Positions 35,699 to 45,547 of a stretch of 64,000 bases of DNA are shown piece after piece (position 1 is the stretch's first letter; every line of letters starts with the position of its first letter). The notes under the pieces were generated by a model. It searched no databases and had not been told where the DNA came from. It saw only the letters and a list, made by a program, of their open reading frames with translations. Origin of the DNA: Rubrivivax sp. (GTDB lineage: Bacteria; Pseudomonadota; Gammaproteobacteria; Burkholderiales; Burkholderiaceae_C); contig JAIXSE010000016.1 in the NCBI GenBank assembly GCA_027484825.1, positions 124,001 to 188,000 on the forward strand, read 5' to 3'. The position numbers were made by a program, and so were the translations under genes.

Positions 35699-38600
35699 TC
35701 AGCTCGTGGTGGTGGGCGCGCCGAGCAGGCGCAGCACCTCACGCACCGCCTGGGCGCGGTCCTTGGGATCGGTCAGCGCCTTGTCGATGCGCAGCTTCTC
35801 ATTGCCCACCAGCTTGATGTTGCGGTTCTTTTGCACCAGCTCAATCACCCGCAGGGCATCAATCGGCGGATTGGGCCGGAAGTTGATGTTGATGACGGTG
35901 GGTGCCGCATCAATCTTTTGCACCCCATACGGCTTGGCCAGCACCCGCAGCCGGTGGGTGTCGAACAGGGTCTGGCCCTGCGGCGGCAGTTTGCCGAAGC
36001 GGTCGGTGATCTCTTCCAGCATGGCATCGATCTGATCGGCCTTGTCCGCCGTGGCCAGCCGCTTGTAGAGCGACAGGCGCTGATGCACATCGCCGCAATA
36101 GGCGTCCGGCAGCAGGGCCGGCGCATGCAGGTTGATCTCGGTGGTGGCGGAGAGTGGGCTGAGCAGGTCCGGCTCCCGGCCGGCCTTGAGCGAGCGTACG
36201 GCCTCGGACAGCATGTCGTTGTAGAGCTGGAAGCCCACCTCCATCATGTTGCCGCTCTGGTTCTCGCCCAGCACCTCGCCAGCACCGCGGATTTCCAGGT
36301 CGTGCATGGCCAGGTAGAAGCCTGAGCCCAGCTCTTCCATGTTCTGAATGGCCTCGAGCCGCTGCGCCGCCTGCTTGGTCAGCCCTTCAATGTCCGGCAC
36401 CATCAAGTAGGCGTAGGCCTGATGGTGGGACCGCCCCACGCGGCCGCGCAGCTGATGCAGCTGCGCCAGACCGAACTTGTCGGCGCGGCTGATCACGATG
36501 GTGTTGGCGCTGGGCACGTCGATGCCGGTCTCGATGATGGTGGAGCACAGCAGCAGGTTGTGCTTGCCACCGACGAACTCGCGCATCACCCGTTCCAGTT
36601 CGCGCTCGGGCATCTGGCCGTGCGCCACCACGATGCGCGCTTCAGGCAGCAACTCCTGCAGCTTCATGCGGCGGTTCTCGATGGTCTCCACCTCGTTGTG
36701 CAGGAAGTAGACCTGACCGCCGCGCTTGAGCTCGCGCAGCACCGCTTCCCGGATGGTGCCGCTGTTTTCGCTGCGCACGAAGGTCTTGATGGCCAGCCGG
36801 CGCTGCGGGGCGGTGGCGATGACGCTCAGGTCCCGCAGGCCCTCCAGCGCCATGCCCAGGGTGCGGGGAATCGGCGTGGCGGTGAGGGTCAGCACATCCA
36901 CCTCGGCCCGCATGGCCTTCATGGCTTCCTTGTGGCGCACGCCGAAGCGGTGCTCCTCGTCGATCACCAGCAGGCCCAGCCGCTTGAACTTCACATCGGC
37001 CGACAGCAGCTTGTGGGTGCCGATGACGATGTCGATGGAGCCGTCCGCCAGGCCTTCCATCGCCGCCTTGATTTCCTTGGTGGAGCGGAAGCGGCTCATT
37101 TCCGCCACCTTGACCGGCCACTTGCCGAAGCGGTCGGCAATGTTCTGGAAGTGCTGTTCCGCCAGCAGGGTGGTGGGTGCCAGCACCGCCACCTGCTTGC
37201 CGCCCATCACCGCCACAAAGGCGGCCCGCAGCGCGACCTCGGTCTTGCCGAAGCCCACGTCGCCGCAGACCAGGCGGTCCATCGGACGCGGGCTGATCAT
37301 GTCCTGGATCACCGCATGGATGGCGGCGCGCTGGTCCGGCGTTTCCTCGAAACCGAAGCTGGCGGCAAAGGCCTCGTAGTCATGCGGGGAGTAGCGGAAG
37401 GCATGGCCTTCGCGGGCGGCGCGGCGGGCATAGAGGTTGAGCAGCTCGGCGGCGGTGTCGCGCACCTGCTCGGCGGCCTTGCGGCGGGCCTTGTCCCACT
37501 GGCCCGAACCCAGCTTGTGCAGCGGCGCTTCTTCCGGGCTGACGCCGGTGTAGCGGCTGATCAGATGCAACTGGGCGACCGGCACATACAGGGTGGCCTT
37601 GTCCGCATATTCCAGATGCAGGAATTCACTGGGGCCTTCCCCCAGATCGATGTTGATCAGGCCCAGGTAGCGACCGATGCCGTGATTGGTGTGCACCACC
37701 GGATCCCCGACCTTGAGTTCAGACAGGTCCTTGATCAGCGCATTGACGTCACTGATCTGCTCCTGCTTGCGACGACGCCGGGTGGTGGGCGTGGTGGCGA
37801 AGAGCTCGGTTTCGGTGAAGAGCTGGAGGATGCGGGCGTCGCTGGCGTCACTGACCGGGGGCTGCGCAGGGGCGGTCCCTGCCACCGCCGGATTCACCCA
37901 GCTGAAGCCAGCCGCCAGCGGCGCGGCGGTGATGGCAAAGCGCTCCTCACCGGCCAGGAACTCCGCCAGGTCCTTGACCGAGGGCGGATCGATCTTGTTG
38001 TCGCGCAGCAGCTCCAGCAGGCTTTCGCGGCGGCCTTCGCTTTCGGCCAGCAGCAGCACGCGGTGGGACGTGCTCTTGAGATGGCTGGCCAGCCGTGCCA
38101 GCGGTTCCTGGGCGCCGCGCTCCACGCTCACATCCGGCAGTGGCCGGGCATAGTCCACCGGCTCACGCCCCCGCACCGACAGCACCGCATGGCGGTGGGT
38201 GGCCGCGTAGAAGTCTTCCGGCCGCAGATAGATCTCTTCGGGCGGCAGGATGGGCCGCTCCGGGTCGTGCTGCAGGAAGCGGTGGCGTTCGCGGGTGTCG
38301 GTCCAGAAGCGCTGCAGGGCTTCGTCCACCTCGCCGTGCAGCACCAGACCCGCCTCGGCGGGCAGATAGTCGAAGAGGCTGGCGACCTGGTCGAAGAACA
38401 GCGGCAGGTAGTACTCGATGCCGGCGGTGGCCAGGCCCGTGTCGATGTCCTTGTAGATGCGTGAGCGGGTCGGGTCCCCGTCCATCTTCTCGCGCCAGCG
38501 GGCGCGGAAGGCCTTGCGGGAGGCCTCGTCCATCGGGAACTCGCGGCCCGGCAGCAGGCGCACGTCCGGCACTGGATAGAGGCTGCGCTGGCTGTCCGGG

Positions 38601-39208
38601 TCGAAGACGCGGATGGAGTCGACCTCATCGCCGAACAGGTCGACCCGGTAGGGGACGGTCGAGCCCATCGGGAACAGGTCGATCAGGCCGCCGCGCACCG
38701 CATATTCCCCGGGCGAGACCACCTGGCTCACATGCTGGTAACCGCCCAGCGTGAGCTGCTGCTTCAGGGCCGACTCATCCAGCCGCTGCTTCTGCTTGAA
38801 GTTGAAGGTGGTGGCCGCCAGAAAGGACGGCGGCGCCAGGCGGGTGAGGGCGGTGGTGGCCGGCAGCAGCACCACGTCCAGATCGCGCTCGGCCACGCCC
38901 TGGCCGTTGGCCTGCAGCAGGCGCCACAGCGTGGCCAGGCGCTCGGAGATCAGGTCTTGGTGCGGGCTGAAGCTGTCGTAGGGCAGGGTCTCCCAGTCCG
39001 GAAAGACGGCCACGCGCAGCCCGGGTGCGAAGAACTTGAGCTCGTCTTCCAGCCGCTGCGTGTCGCCCGGCTCGGCGGTCACCACCACCGTCAGGCGACC
39101 GGCGGCCCTCTGCTGCTGGGCAAAGGTGGCCAGCAACAGCGCGTCGGCGGACCCGATGGGGCGGGGTTGGGTGAAGCGTTTACCAGGGGCGATGGAGGAC
39201 AGCTGCAT
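35699..39208 (-). CDS. mfd: Transcription-repair coupling factor Mfd
   Basis: Mfd removes stalled RNA polymerase and recruits UvrA. The 1169-residue protein has the UvrB-homology N-terminus (FPDWETLPYDSFSPHQDLISERL, VSPGEYAVRGGLIDLFPMGS) and the RNA-polymerase-interaction domain (GDPVVHTNHGIGRYLGL). The translocase follows with Walker A CGDVGFGKTEVALRAAF, Walker B LLVIDEEHRFG, TATPIPRTL and the TRG-like QLRGRVGRSHHQAYAYL. The C-terminal regulatory domain closes it. ATG 39208 gives the standard N-terminus; the open frame continues to 39463 without family sequence. Confidence 0.97.
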   Translation of the reverse strand: MQLSSIAPGKRFTQPRPIGSADALLLATFAQQQRAAGRLTVVVTAEPGDTQRLEDELKFFAPGLRVAVFPDWETLPYDSFSPHQDLISERLATLWRLLQANGQGVAERDLDVVLLPATTALTRLAPPSFLAATTFNFKQKQRLDESALKQQLTLGGYQHVSQVVSPGEYAVRGGLIDLFPMGSTVPYRVDLFGDEVDSIRVFDPDSQRSLYPVPDVRLLPGREFPMDEASRKAFRARWREKMDGDPTRSRIYKDIDTGLATAGIEYYLPLFFDQVASLFDYLPAEAGLVLHGEVDEALQRFWTDTRERHRFLQHDPERPILPPEEIYLRPEDFYAATHRHAVLSVRGREPVDYARPLPDVSVERGAQEPLARLASHLKSTSHRVLLLAESEGRRESLLELLRDNKIDPPSVKDLAEFLAGEERFAITAAPLAAGFSWVNPAVAGTAPAQPPVSDASDARILQLFTETELFATTPTTRRRRKQEQISDVNALIKDLSELKVGDPVVHTNHGIGRYLGLINIDLGEGPSEFLHLEYADKATLYVPVAQLHLISRYTGVSPEEAPLHKLGSGQWDKARRKAAEQVRDTAAELLNLYARRAAREGHAFRYSPHDYEAFAASFGFEETPDQRAAIHAVIQDMISPRPMDRLVCGDVGFGKTEVALRAAFVAVMGGKQVAVLAPTTLLAEQHFQNIADRFGKWPVKVAEMSRFRSTKEIKAAMEGLADGSIDIVIGTHKLLSADVKFKRLGLLVIDEEHRFGVRHKEAMKAMRAEVDVLTLTATPIPRTLGMALEGLRDLSVIATAPQRRLAIKTFVRSENSGTIREAVLRELKRGGQVYFLHNEVETIENRRMKLQELLPEARIVVAHGQMPERELERVMREFVGGKHNLLLCSTIIETGIDVPSANTIVISRADKFGLAQLHQLRGRVGRSHHQAYAYLMVPDIEGLTKQAAQRLEAIQNMEELGSGFYLAMHDLEIRGAGEVLGENQSGNMMEVGFQLYNDMLSEAVRSLKAGREPDLLSPLSATTEINLHAPALLPDAYCGDVHQRLSLYKRLATADKADQIDAMLEEITDRFGKLPPQGQTLFDTHRLRVLAKPYGVQKIDAAPTVININFRPNPPIDALRVIELVQKNRNIKLVGNEKLRIDKALTDPKDRAQAVREVLRLLGAPTTTS

Positions 39209-39438
39209 AGCGCACAAATGAGGACAGCCCCGGGAGGGGCATGCGGAGATTGTAGGGAGTGTGGGCAAGCCGTGTGCGGGCAGGGTGGATGAACGGCGGG
39301 GCTGGTTCCTCGCTTGGAAGGGGGGATCTGATGCGGGTTTCGGTGGGGGTGGCCCCAGCACGCACCGATCCAGGCAATTGGTCCAACAGGGACGAATTTC
39401 CAGAATGAACGGCATCCACAACTCAGCATGCCAACTCT

Positions 39439-41136
39439 GTGACTCTCGTGTATTTGCTCGCACCTCGCTGGGCGCCCTTGTCGTCGCGCCTGCCTCTGCT
39501 GGCGGCGCTGGTCGCCGCGCTTCCCCTCACTGCTTTCTCGCAAACCCTGCCCCCGGACGCCGGCCTGCTCCGCCAGGACCGCAGCCCGATGCCAACGCCG
39601 GAGCGCCCCAAAGACCTGCCCCCGCCGGCTGATCCGCGCTTGTCTGCGCACACACAGGCACAGGGGCAGTCACAGGCACAGTCCCGGCGCGTCTCCCTCG
39701 AGAGCGTCGTGGTGGAAGGGTGCACCGTCATCCCGGACGAAGAATGGTCCCAGCGGCTCGGCGCGCTGCCCGAAGACGGCCTGACACTGGCGCAGATGCG
39801 TGCGCTGGCGGAGAAGGTGCAGCTCGCGGTGCAGCAGGCCGGCCGTCCCTTCGCCGTGGCCTATCTCCCCCCGCAGGACCTGAGCACAGGCACCTTGCTG
39901 ATCCGTGTGGTGGAGGGGCGTTACGGGCAGGTGACCAGTCAAGGCGCGCTATCGCGGGAGGCGGCCGGCTGGATGAGCCCGCTCAAGCCCGGCGCCCCCA
40001 TCGGCCGCGAACTGGAGCGGCAGATGCTGCTGCTGTCCGAGCTGCCCGGCGTGCGGGCGGTCGCCACGCTCTCGCCCGGTGCGTCGGTGGGGGATGCCGA
40101 TCTGTCGGTCGAGGTGGAACCGGAGCGTCGCTGGAGCGCCAGCATGCTGGTCGACAACCACGGCAATCGCTATGCCGGCCGTCATCGCGCCCTGGCCTCG
40201 ATCTCCTTGAACCGATGGCTGATCCTGGGCGACCAGCTCACGCTCGCTCTCGGCACCGGGGACCAGGGCGGCGGACAGGCGCAGGGCGGATATTCCGTGC
40301 CGCTGGGCACCACAGGGTTGCGCCTGGATGTTGGCGCCGGCTTCAGTCGATATCAACTGGGACGTGAATTCGACATCCTCGGTGCCAGCGGGAAGGTGCG
40401 CACCGTCTCGGGTACCGTGACCGTGCCGCTGCAGGTCTCGCAGCAGCGCCGGGTGCTGTGGCAGACCGGCCTGCAGACCCAGCGGATCTCCAACCGTCAG
40501 GCCCTGTTCGAGACCGAAGACAGCCGCTCCGCCGCAGCCTGGGTCAACAGCCTGCTGGGCACGCAATGGCTGTCCAGCGGCGGCGTGATGTGGGGCCGTC
40601 TGTCGGCGGAGACCGGCAGCATCCGCATCAAGGACGAACTCTCCCGCCAGGGGGACGCGCTGAGCGCGCAGACGGCCGGCGGGTATCTGCTGCTGTCGGC
40701 GGATGCGTCGCTGCTGCGGCCGGTGGGGCCGTGGACTTTCTATGGACGTGTGGCCGGCCAGGTGGCGGACCGCAATCTCGATCCGTCCAAGAAATGGGTG
40801 CTGGGCGGGCCCGGCGGTGTGCGGGCCTGGCCCACGTCCGAGGGCAGCGGCGACGAGGGCGCCCTGGTGCAACTGGAAGTCCGCCGGCAGCTCGGCCCGG
40901 TCCAGCCCTTCCTGTTCGTGGATACCGGACGGGTCACGGCCCATCACCGCCCCTGGGACAGCGGCCCGAACAGTCGCACCCTGTCGGGCGCGGGCCTGGG
41001 GCTGCGCATGAATCGCGGCCCCTGGCAGATGCAAAGCACCGCCGGCTGGCGGCTGGGCGCGGACCGTCAGGCCCCTCAGTCCGATCCAGGCGCGTCGGCC
41101 CTCCAGTTCTGGTTGAGCGTCGGCTATCAGATCTAG
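39439..41136 (+). CDS. TpsB outer-membrane transporter (ShlB/FhaC/HecB family)
   Basis: This 565-residue protein is the pore of a two-partner secretion system and should export the TpsA encoded just downstream. It has a signal peptide (LPLLAALVAALPLTAFSQ) and a Pro/Gln-rich linker. A POTRA domain (about residues 83-160, ending RVVEGRYGQV) and a C-terminal beta-barrel (about 205-565) follow, with the conserved loop region GGPGGVRAWPTSEGSGDEGALVQLE (VRAY/VRGY type) and a terminal aromatic-poor FWLSVGYQI strand. The start is GTG 39439; no in-frame ATG fits the signal peptide. The gap to tpsA is 129 bp. Confidence 0.9.
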   Translation: MTLVYLLAPRWAPLSSRLPLLAALVAALPLTAFSQTLPPDAGLLRQDRSPMPTPERPKDLPPPADPRLSAHTQAQGQSQAQSRRVSLESVVVEGCTVIPDEEWSQRLGALPEDGLTLAQMRALAEKVQLAVQQAGRPFAVAYLPPQDLSTGTLLIRVVEGRYGQVTSQGALSREAAGWMSPLKPGAPIGRELERQMLLLSELPGVRAVATLSPGASVGDADLSVEVEPERRWSASMLVDNHGNRYAGRHRALASISLNRWLILGDQLTLALGTGDQGGGQAQGGYSVPLGTTGLRLDVGAGFSRYQLGREFDILGASGKVRTVSGTVTVPLQVSQQRRVLWQTGLQTQRISNRQALFETEDSRSAAAWVNSLLGTQWLSSGGVMWGRLSAETGSIRIKDELSRQGDALSAQTAGGYLLLSADASLLRPVGPWTFYGRVAGQVADRNLDPSKKWVLGGPGGVRAWPTSEGSGDEGALVQLEVRRQLGPVQPFLFVDTGRVTAHHRPWDSGPNSRTLSGAGLGLRMNRGPWQMQSTAGWRLGADRQAPQSDPGASALQFWLSVGYQI

Positions 41137-41265
41137 CCACCCGCATCCCCCCTGTTGCGAGTCCGCGTCGGTCTTCCTCGTCAGTCTTCCACTTCGGTTT
41201 CCCTCTTCGGTTTCCTTCTCCATCGGCCCCTTGGCGATTCACGATTCACTGAACAAAGGTTCCCC

Positions 41266-44200
41266 ATGACAGTTCTCCACGACAGCGCCGGGCGTACGCG
41301 TGTGCGTGCTTCGTTGTCCCCGGCCTCTCATGCCGCCTCTCATTCCACCTGTCACCCGGCGACTCGCCGCTGGCACGCCGGCCTGCGGGCTTCGTCCTGC
41401 GTCGGCGGCATGTTTGCGTTGTCCCTGCTCAGTCAGGCCATGGCCCAGGCGCTCCCCGGCACCGCGACCGTGGTGGCGGGCAGCGCCACCATCTCACGCA
41501 CGGCCGACGCCGTCACCGTCAGGCAGACCACGCCCAAGCTCATCACGAACTGGACCAACTTCAACGTGTCGGCCGGCAAGACGGTGACCTTCATCCAGCC
41601 CACAGAAAGTGCGGTGGCATTGAACCGCGTGACCGGCAGCACGGTGAGCAGCATCGCCGGCACGCTGAACGGCAACGGGCGGGTGTTCCTGATCAACCCC
41701 AGCGGCGTGGTGGTGACGTCGGGCGCGAATGTGTCGCTGGGCAGCCTGGTGGCTTCCACCTTGAGCCTGGCCGACGAGGACTTTCTCAGCGGCAACTACC
41801 GGTTCGCTGGCAAGTCCACCGGCAGCGTGATCAACCAGGGCCGCATCGCGGCCAAAACGGCGACGGGGGATTCCTACATCGCCCTGATCGCCAATGAAGT
41901 GAGCAATGAAGGCAGCCTGCTGGCGGGCGATCGTGGCACGGTGGCCCTGGCAGCTGGTAACGACGTGACGGTGCAGCTCGGGGGGCCCTTCCAGCTGTCG
42001 GTGCAGGGGGATGCGGCGCGAGCGGTCATCAACAACAGCGGCACCGTCTCCGCCCCTTCTGGCCAGGTGCTGCTGAGCGCCAGCGGCGACAGCCGCCTCA
42101 AGGCCATCACGATCAACCAGTCGGGCATCCTCAAAGCGAGCGGCCTGATCCAGGAACCCGGTGGGCGGATTGTGCTGACCGCATCGGATGGACACGTCGC
42201 GGTGAGCGGCAGCGTGCTGTCCGATAGCGAGCGTCAGGGCGGATCGCTGTCGATCCAGGCGGACACGATCGCGATGTCGGGCACGCTCTCCGCTGTCGGT
42301 GGGGCCGGTAGCCAAGGCATCGGCGGCACCATCCGCCTTGCTGCGGACACCAAGCTGGAGGTGGCCAAGGCCGCCCCCATCCTGGCCACTGGCGGCACAG
42401 GGGGACAGATCACCCTGCAATCCGCAGGCTCGGTCCTGACGGAGGGACGGGTGAGTGCAGCGGGGGCCACACGGGGCAGTGGCGGCAGCGTTGCGGTGTC
42501 GGCCGGCGAGAGTCTGCAGGTGTCCAAGGGAGACTTCGTGCCCAGCACCGGGTATGGCGGCACCTTGACCTTCACGGCCCCCTGGATCACCCTCGGGGCG
42601 ACCGACGGTGTCAATCAGATCCGCTCGACGCAGGTGGCGGCCTGGCTCAACAGCGGGCAGGGCGTCGTGCTGCGCGGCACGAGCGATGTGGAGGTGAACA
42701 GCGACATCAGCGCCACGAAGGCCACGAACACCTCGAGGGGGCTGTCGCTGCTGGCGGGTCGTTCGGTGTTGCTCAAGAGCGCAGTGGATGTGGGCAAGAG
42801 CGCCCTGACCCTGGTGGCCAATGCCCAGGCGCCGGATCTCCAGGCGGGTCGCCGCGCGGGCCTCGGGGCCCTCACCATGAGCACCGGCTCGTCGCTGACC
42901 ACCCAGGGCGCCGCGGTCCTGAAGGTCGAGGGCGATGCCAAAGCCACCGGCGCAGGCGGGATGACGCTCACCCGCGTTGAGGCGGGCTCGCTGACGGTCG
43001 ATTCCGTCGTCTTCTCCGGCACGACATCGGCCGTCAACAAGGTCTACGACGGCACTCGGGACGTCCAGCTCAAGACCCCCGTCATCTCCGGATTGACGTT
43101 GGTGAACAGCAACCTGACCCTCGGCAGCATTGGCAGATTCACCGACAAATCTGCGGGCACTGGCAAAGAGGTCATTGGCAACCTGACGCTGGCCGGTTTT
43201 GATGTCGACGATGCCACTCGCACCACCGTGCTGCAGAAGTCGGGCCAAGCCTTTGAGCTCAGGACGACCGCCGACATCGAGCGCCGCAGCTTGGAGCTCA
43301 GCCAGTTCCATGTGGCCGACAAGGTCTACGACGGCACGACGCGGGCGACCGCACAGTTCGGTAGCGACAACCGCGTGCAAGGCGATCAAGTGACCGCGAG
43401 CGGGACCGCTGCGTTTGACGACAAGAATGTTGGCGCCCGCAAGCGAGTCACGCTGCGCAGCCTGGACCTGAGCGGTCCGGACGCCGACAACTATTGGCCC
43501 GTGGCGACAGAAGATGTCACCTTCGCCAGCATCACCCCACGTCTGCTGACGCTACGTGGGATCTTTGCCCTGGACCGCGTCTATGACGGCACCCGGCGCG
43601 TCGAGCTGGGCTATACCGGGGATGACCGGGTGGCGGGCGACCAGATCACCGTGGTGGCCACCGCCCAGTTCGACAATGCCCATGCGGGCCGCAACAAGCT
43701 GGTGCCGGTGAGGCAGATCGGGTTGAAGGGCACCGATGGCGGCAACTATCAAGTGGCATCGTCCCAGGTTGACGTCTACGCCAGCATCACGCCTCGGCCG
43801 CTGACGGTCAGCCAGCTCAGCGCCCAGAGCAAGGTGTACGACGGCACCCGGACGGCGCAGGTGTCCGTTGGGGCGGACGACCGGATCGCTGGCGATGACC
43901 TCAAGTTCACTGCGGCCGCGTTGTTTGACACCAAGGACGTGGGCACCGGCAAGCGGGTGGCGGTGCAGGGGATCACCTTGTCCGGTGCCAATGCCGGCGA
44001 CTACACCTTGAATGCGAGCGGGCTCGTCGCCACCGCCGACATCACCCCCCGCCTGCTCTCGCTGAGCGGGCTGCTGGCCGCGGACAAGATCTATGACGGC
44101 ACGCGGCTGGCCACGGTGAGCTACAGCGGCGATGACCGTGTGGCCGGGGACGATCTCCAGGTGGCCGCTGTCGGCTCCTTCGACAGCAAGAATGCGGGCA

Positions 44201-45528
44201 ACGACAAGCTGGTCACGGTCGATGGCGTGACGCTGTCCGGCGCCGACGCTGGCAACTATGTGGCGGACTTCCAAGGCCACAGCACGCGCGCCCGCATCGA
44301 TCCGCGGTTGCTGGCTCTGGGAACGCTCACTGCGAACGACAAGGTCTACGACGGTACGCGCAACGCCCAGGTCGTCTTCGGGCCGGACGACCGTGTGGCG
44401 GGCGACGACCTGACAGTCGCCACCACCGCCAGCTTCGACGCCAAGACGGCCGGCACCGGCAAGACGGTGACGGTCACCGATGTGACGCTGGGCGGCGCGG
44501 ATGCAGGCAACTACCGGGTGGAGGCCAACGGCGCCACCACGCAGGCGGCGATCCATCAACGCCTGTTGACGCTGCAGCAGTTGGCGGCGATGGACAAGGT
44601 CTATGACCAGACGGTGCAGGCCCAGGTGTCGGCGGGCGGCGACGACCGGGTCAGTGGCGACCAACTGACCGTCGCGCTGACCGGCGCATTCAACAGCCGC
44701 GATGCGGGCCGCGACAAGACGGTGACCGTGACCGGCATCCAACTCGCCGGGGAGGATGCGCTGAACTATCGCGTCACCGATCAGCCGCTCACCACGCAGG
44801 CGTCGATCACGCCTCGGCGGCTCACAGTCGGCACCAGCGCGTCGGACAAGGTCTACGACGGGCAGCGGGACGCCTCCGTCACCTTCACGGACGACCGCCT
44901 GGCCGGCGACCAACTGCAGCTGGCGGGCGGCGTCGGTCTGTTTGCCGACGCCAAGGCCGGCAAGGGCAAGACGGTGACCGCATCGTCCTGGCAACTGATC
45001 GGCGCGGACGCTGGCAACTATCAGCTGGATCCGCTGGACGCATCCAACTGGGAGACCACTGCCGGCATCCTGCCGCGGGTGCTGCAGATCAGCGGGCCGG
45101 CTTTTATCGAGTTCAGCAAGTCCTTGCGTCCGCAGACGATTGGCATCCGCCACGACGCGCTGCCGCAGGATTCGGTGCAGGTGGTGGCCGGTTCGCTGAC
45201 CTGGGGCGCCACGGGCAGCCTGCCACGCGCCGCCACGCTGTCCGACCTGACCCTCCAGGGGAGCGGAGCGGAGAACTACGTGCTGGGCGTCCCGACCCTG
45301 AGCCTGGCGACCGTTGTCCATGCGCCCCTGCCGTTGCCAGGCATCGGCGGTCGGTGGGCGTGCAGTGGCAGCACCCAGCAGGGCTGCAACACGAAGACGT
45401 CGGCCCTGAGCTCATGGGCCACGCAGCCGCTGATGGCGGAAGTGGCCGCGGCGCCGATCCGGTCGACCCTGGTGGTGCGTGAAGGCGGCATCCTGCTGCC
45501 GACACGGCGTCTGGAGGGGACGGACTGA
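41266..45528 (+). CDS. TpsA exoprotein: filamentous-haemagglutinin secretion domain plus eight YDG repeats
   Basis: The 1420-residue secreted protein has an extended signal region (about 1-60). The TPS secretion domain follows (about 60-190, with TISRTADAVTVRQTTPKLITNWTNFNVSAGKTVTFIQPTES, NGNGRVFLINPSGVVV). A beta-helical stretch rich in Gly/Ser/Val runs to about residue 580. Eight YDG modules, about 86 residues apart, have their Tyr-Asp-Gly or equivalent near residues 594 to 1197; the seventh reads VYDQ and the others are VYDG or IYDG. Near the C-terminus there is a cysteine pair, C1366 and C1374 (CX7C). I see no other cysteine after the signal region. It is probably a surface adhesin; its target is unknown. 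It runs tail to tail with the methyltransferase at 45548. Confidence 0.9.
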   Translation: MTVLHDSAGRTRVRASLSPASHAASHSTCHPATRRWHAGLRASSCVGGMFALSLLSQAMAQALPGTATVVAGSATISRTADAVTVRQTTPKLITNWTNFNVSAGKTVTFIQPTESAVALNRVTGSTVSSIAGTLNGNGRVFLINPSGVVVTSGANVSLGSLVASTLSLADEDFLSGNYRFAGKSTGSVINQGRIAAKTATGDSYIALIANEVSNEGSLLAGDRGTVALAAGNDVTVQLGGPFQLSVQGDAARAVINNSGTVSAPSGQVLLSASGDSRLKAITINQSGILKASGLIQEPGGRIVLTASDGHVAVSGSVLSDSERQGGSLSIQADTIAMSGTLSAVGGAGSQGIGGTIRLAADTKLEVAKAAPILATGGTGGQITLQSAGSVLTEGRVSAAGATRGSGGSVAVSAGESLQVSKGDFVPSTGYGGTLTFTAPWITLGATDGVNQIRSTQVAAWLNSGQGVVLRGTSDVEVNSDISATKATNTSRGLSLLAGRSVLLKSAVDVGKSALTLVANAQAPDLQAGRRAGLGALTMSTGSSLTTQGAAVLKVEGDAKATGAGGMTLTRVEAGSLTVDSVVFSGTTSAVNKVYDGTRDVQLKTPVISGLTLVNSNLTLGSIGRFTDKSAGTGKEVIGNLTLAGFDVDDATRTTVLQKSGQAFELRTTADIERRSLELSQFHVADKVYDGTTRATAQFGSDNRVQGDQVTASGTAAFDDKNVGARKRVTLRSLDLSGPDADNYWPVATEDVTFASITPRLLTLRGIFALDRVYDGTRRVELGYTGDDRVAGDQITVVATAQFDNAHAGRNKLVPVRQIGLKGTDGGNYQVASSQVDVYASITPRPLTVSQLSAQSKVYDGTRTAQVSVGADDRIAGDDLKFTAAALFDTKDVGTGKRVAVQGITLSGANAGDYTLNASGLVATADITPRLLSLSGLLAADKIYDGTRLATVSYSGDDRVAGDDLQVAAVGSFDSKNAGNDKLVTVDGVTLSGADAGNYVADFQGHSTRARIDPRLLALGTLTANDKVYDGTRNAQVVFGPDDRVAGDDLTVATTASFDAKTAGTGKTVTVTDVTLGGADAGNYRVEANGATTQAAIHQRLLTLQQLAAMDKVYDQTVQAQVSAGGDDRVSGDQLTVALTGAFNSRDAGRDKTVTVTGIQLAGEDALNYRVTDQPLTTQASITPRRLTVGTSASDKVYDGQRDASVTFTDDRLAGDQLQLAGGVGLFADAKAGKGKTVTASSWQLIGADAGNYQLDPLDASNWETTAGILPRVLQISGPAFIEFSKSLRPQTIGIRHDALPQDSVQVVAGSLTWGATGSLPRAATLSDLTLQGSGAENYVLGVPTLSLATVVHAPLPLPGIGGRWACSGSTQQGCNTKTSALSSWATQPLMAEVAAAPIRSTLVVREGGILLPTRRLEGTD
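43030..45050 (+). repeat. Eight tandem YDG-type modules within the tpsA gene
   Basis: The marker VYDG/IYDG codons recur at about 43042, 43324, 43579, 43834, 44089, 44344, 44599 (YDQ) and 44851. This gives a mean period near 258 bp (86 residues). Shared downstream segments are DDRVAGDQ/DD, FD-KNAG-K and LSGADAGNY. The copies are diverged, not recent duplicates. Confidence 0.85.
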
Positions 45529-45547
45529 TCGGTGGGCGGTGGTCCCT

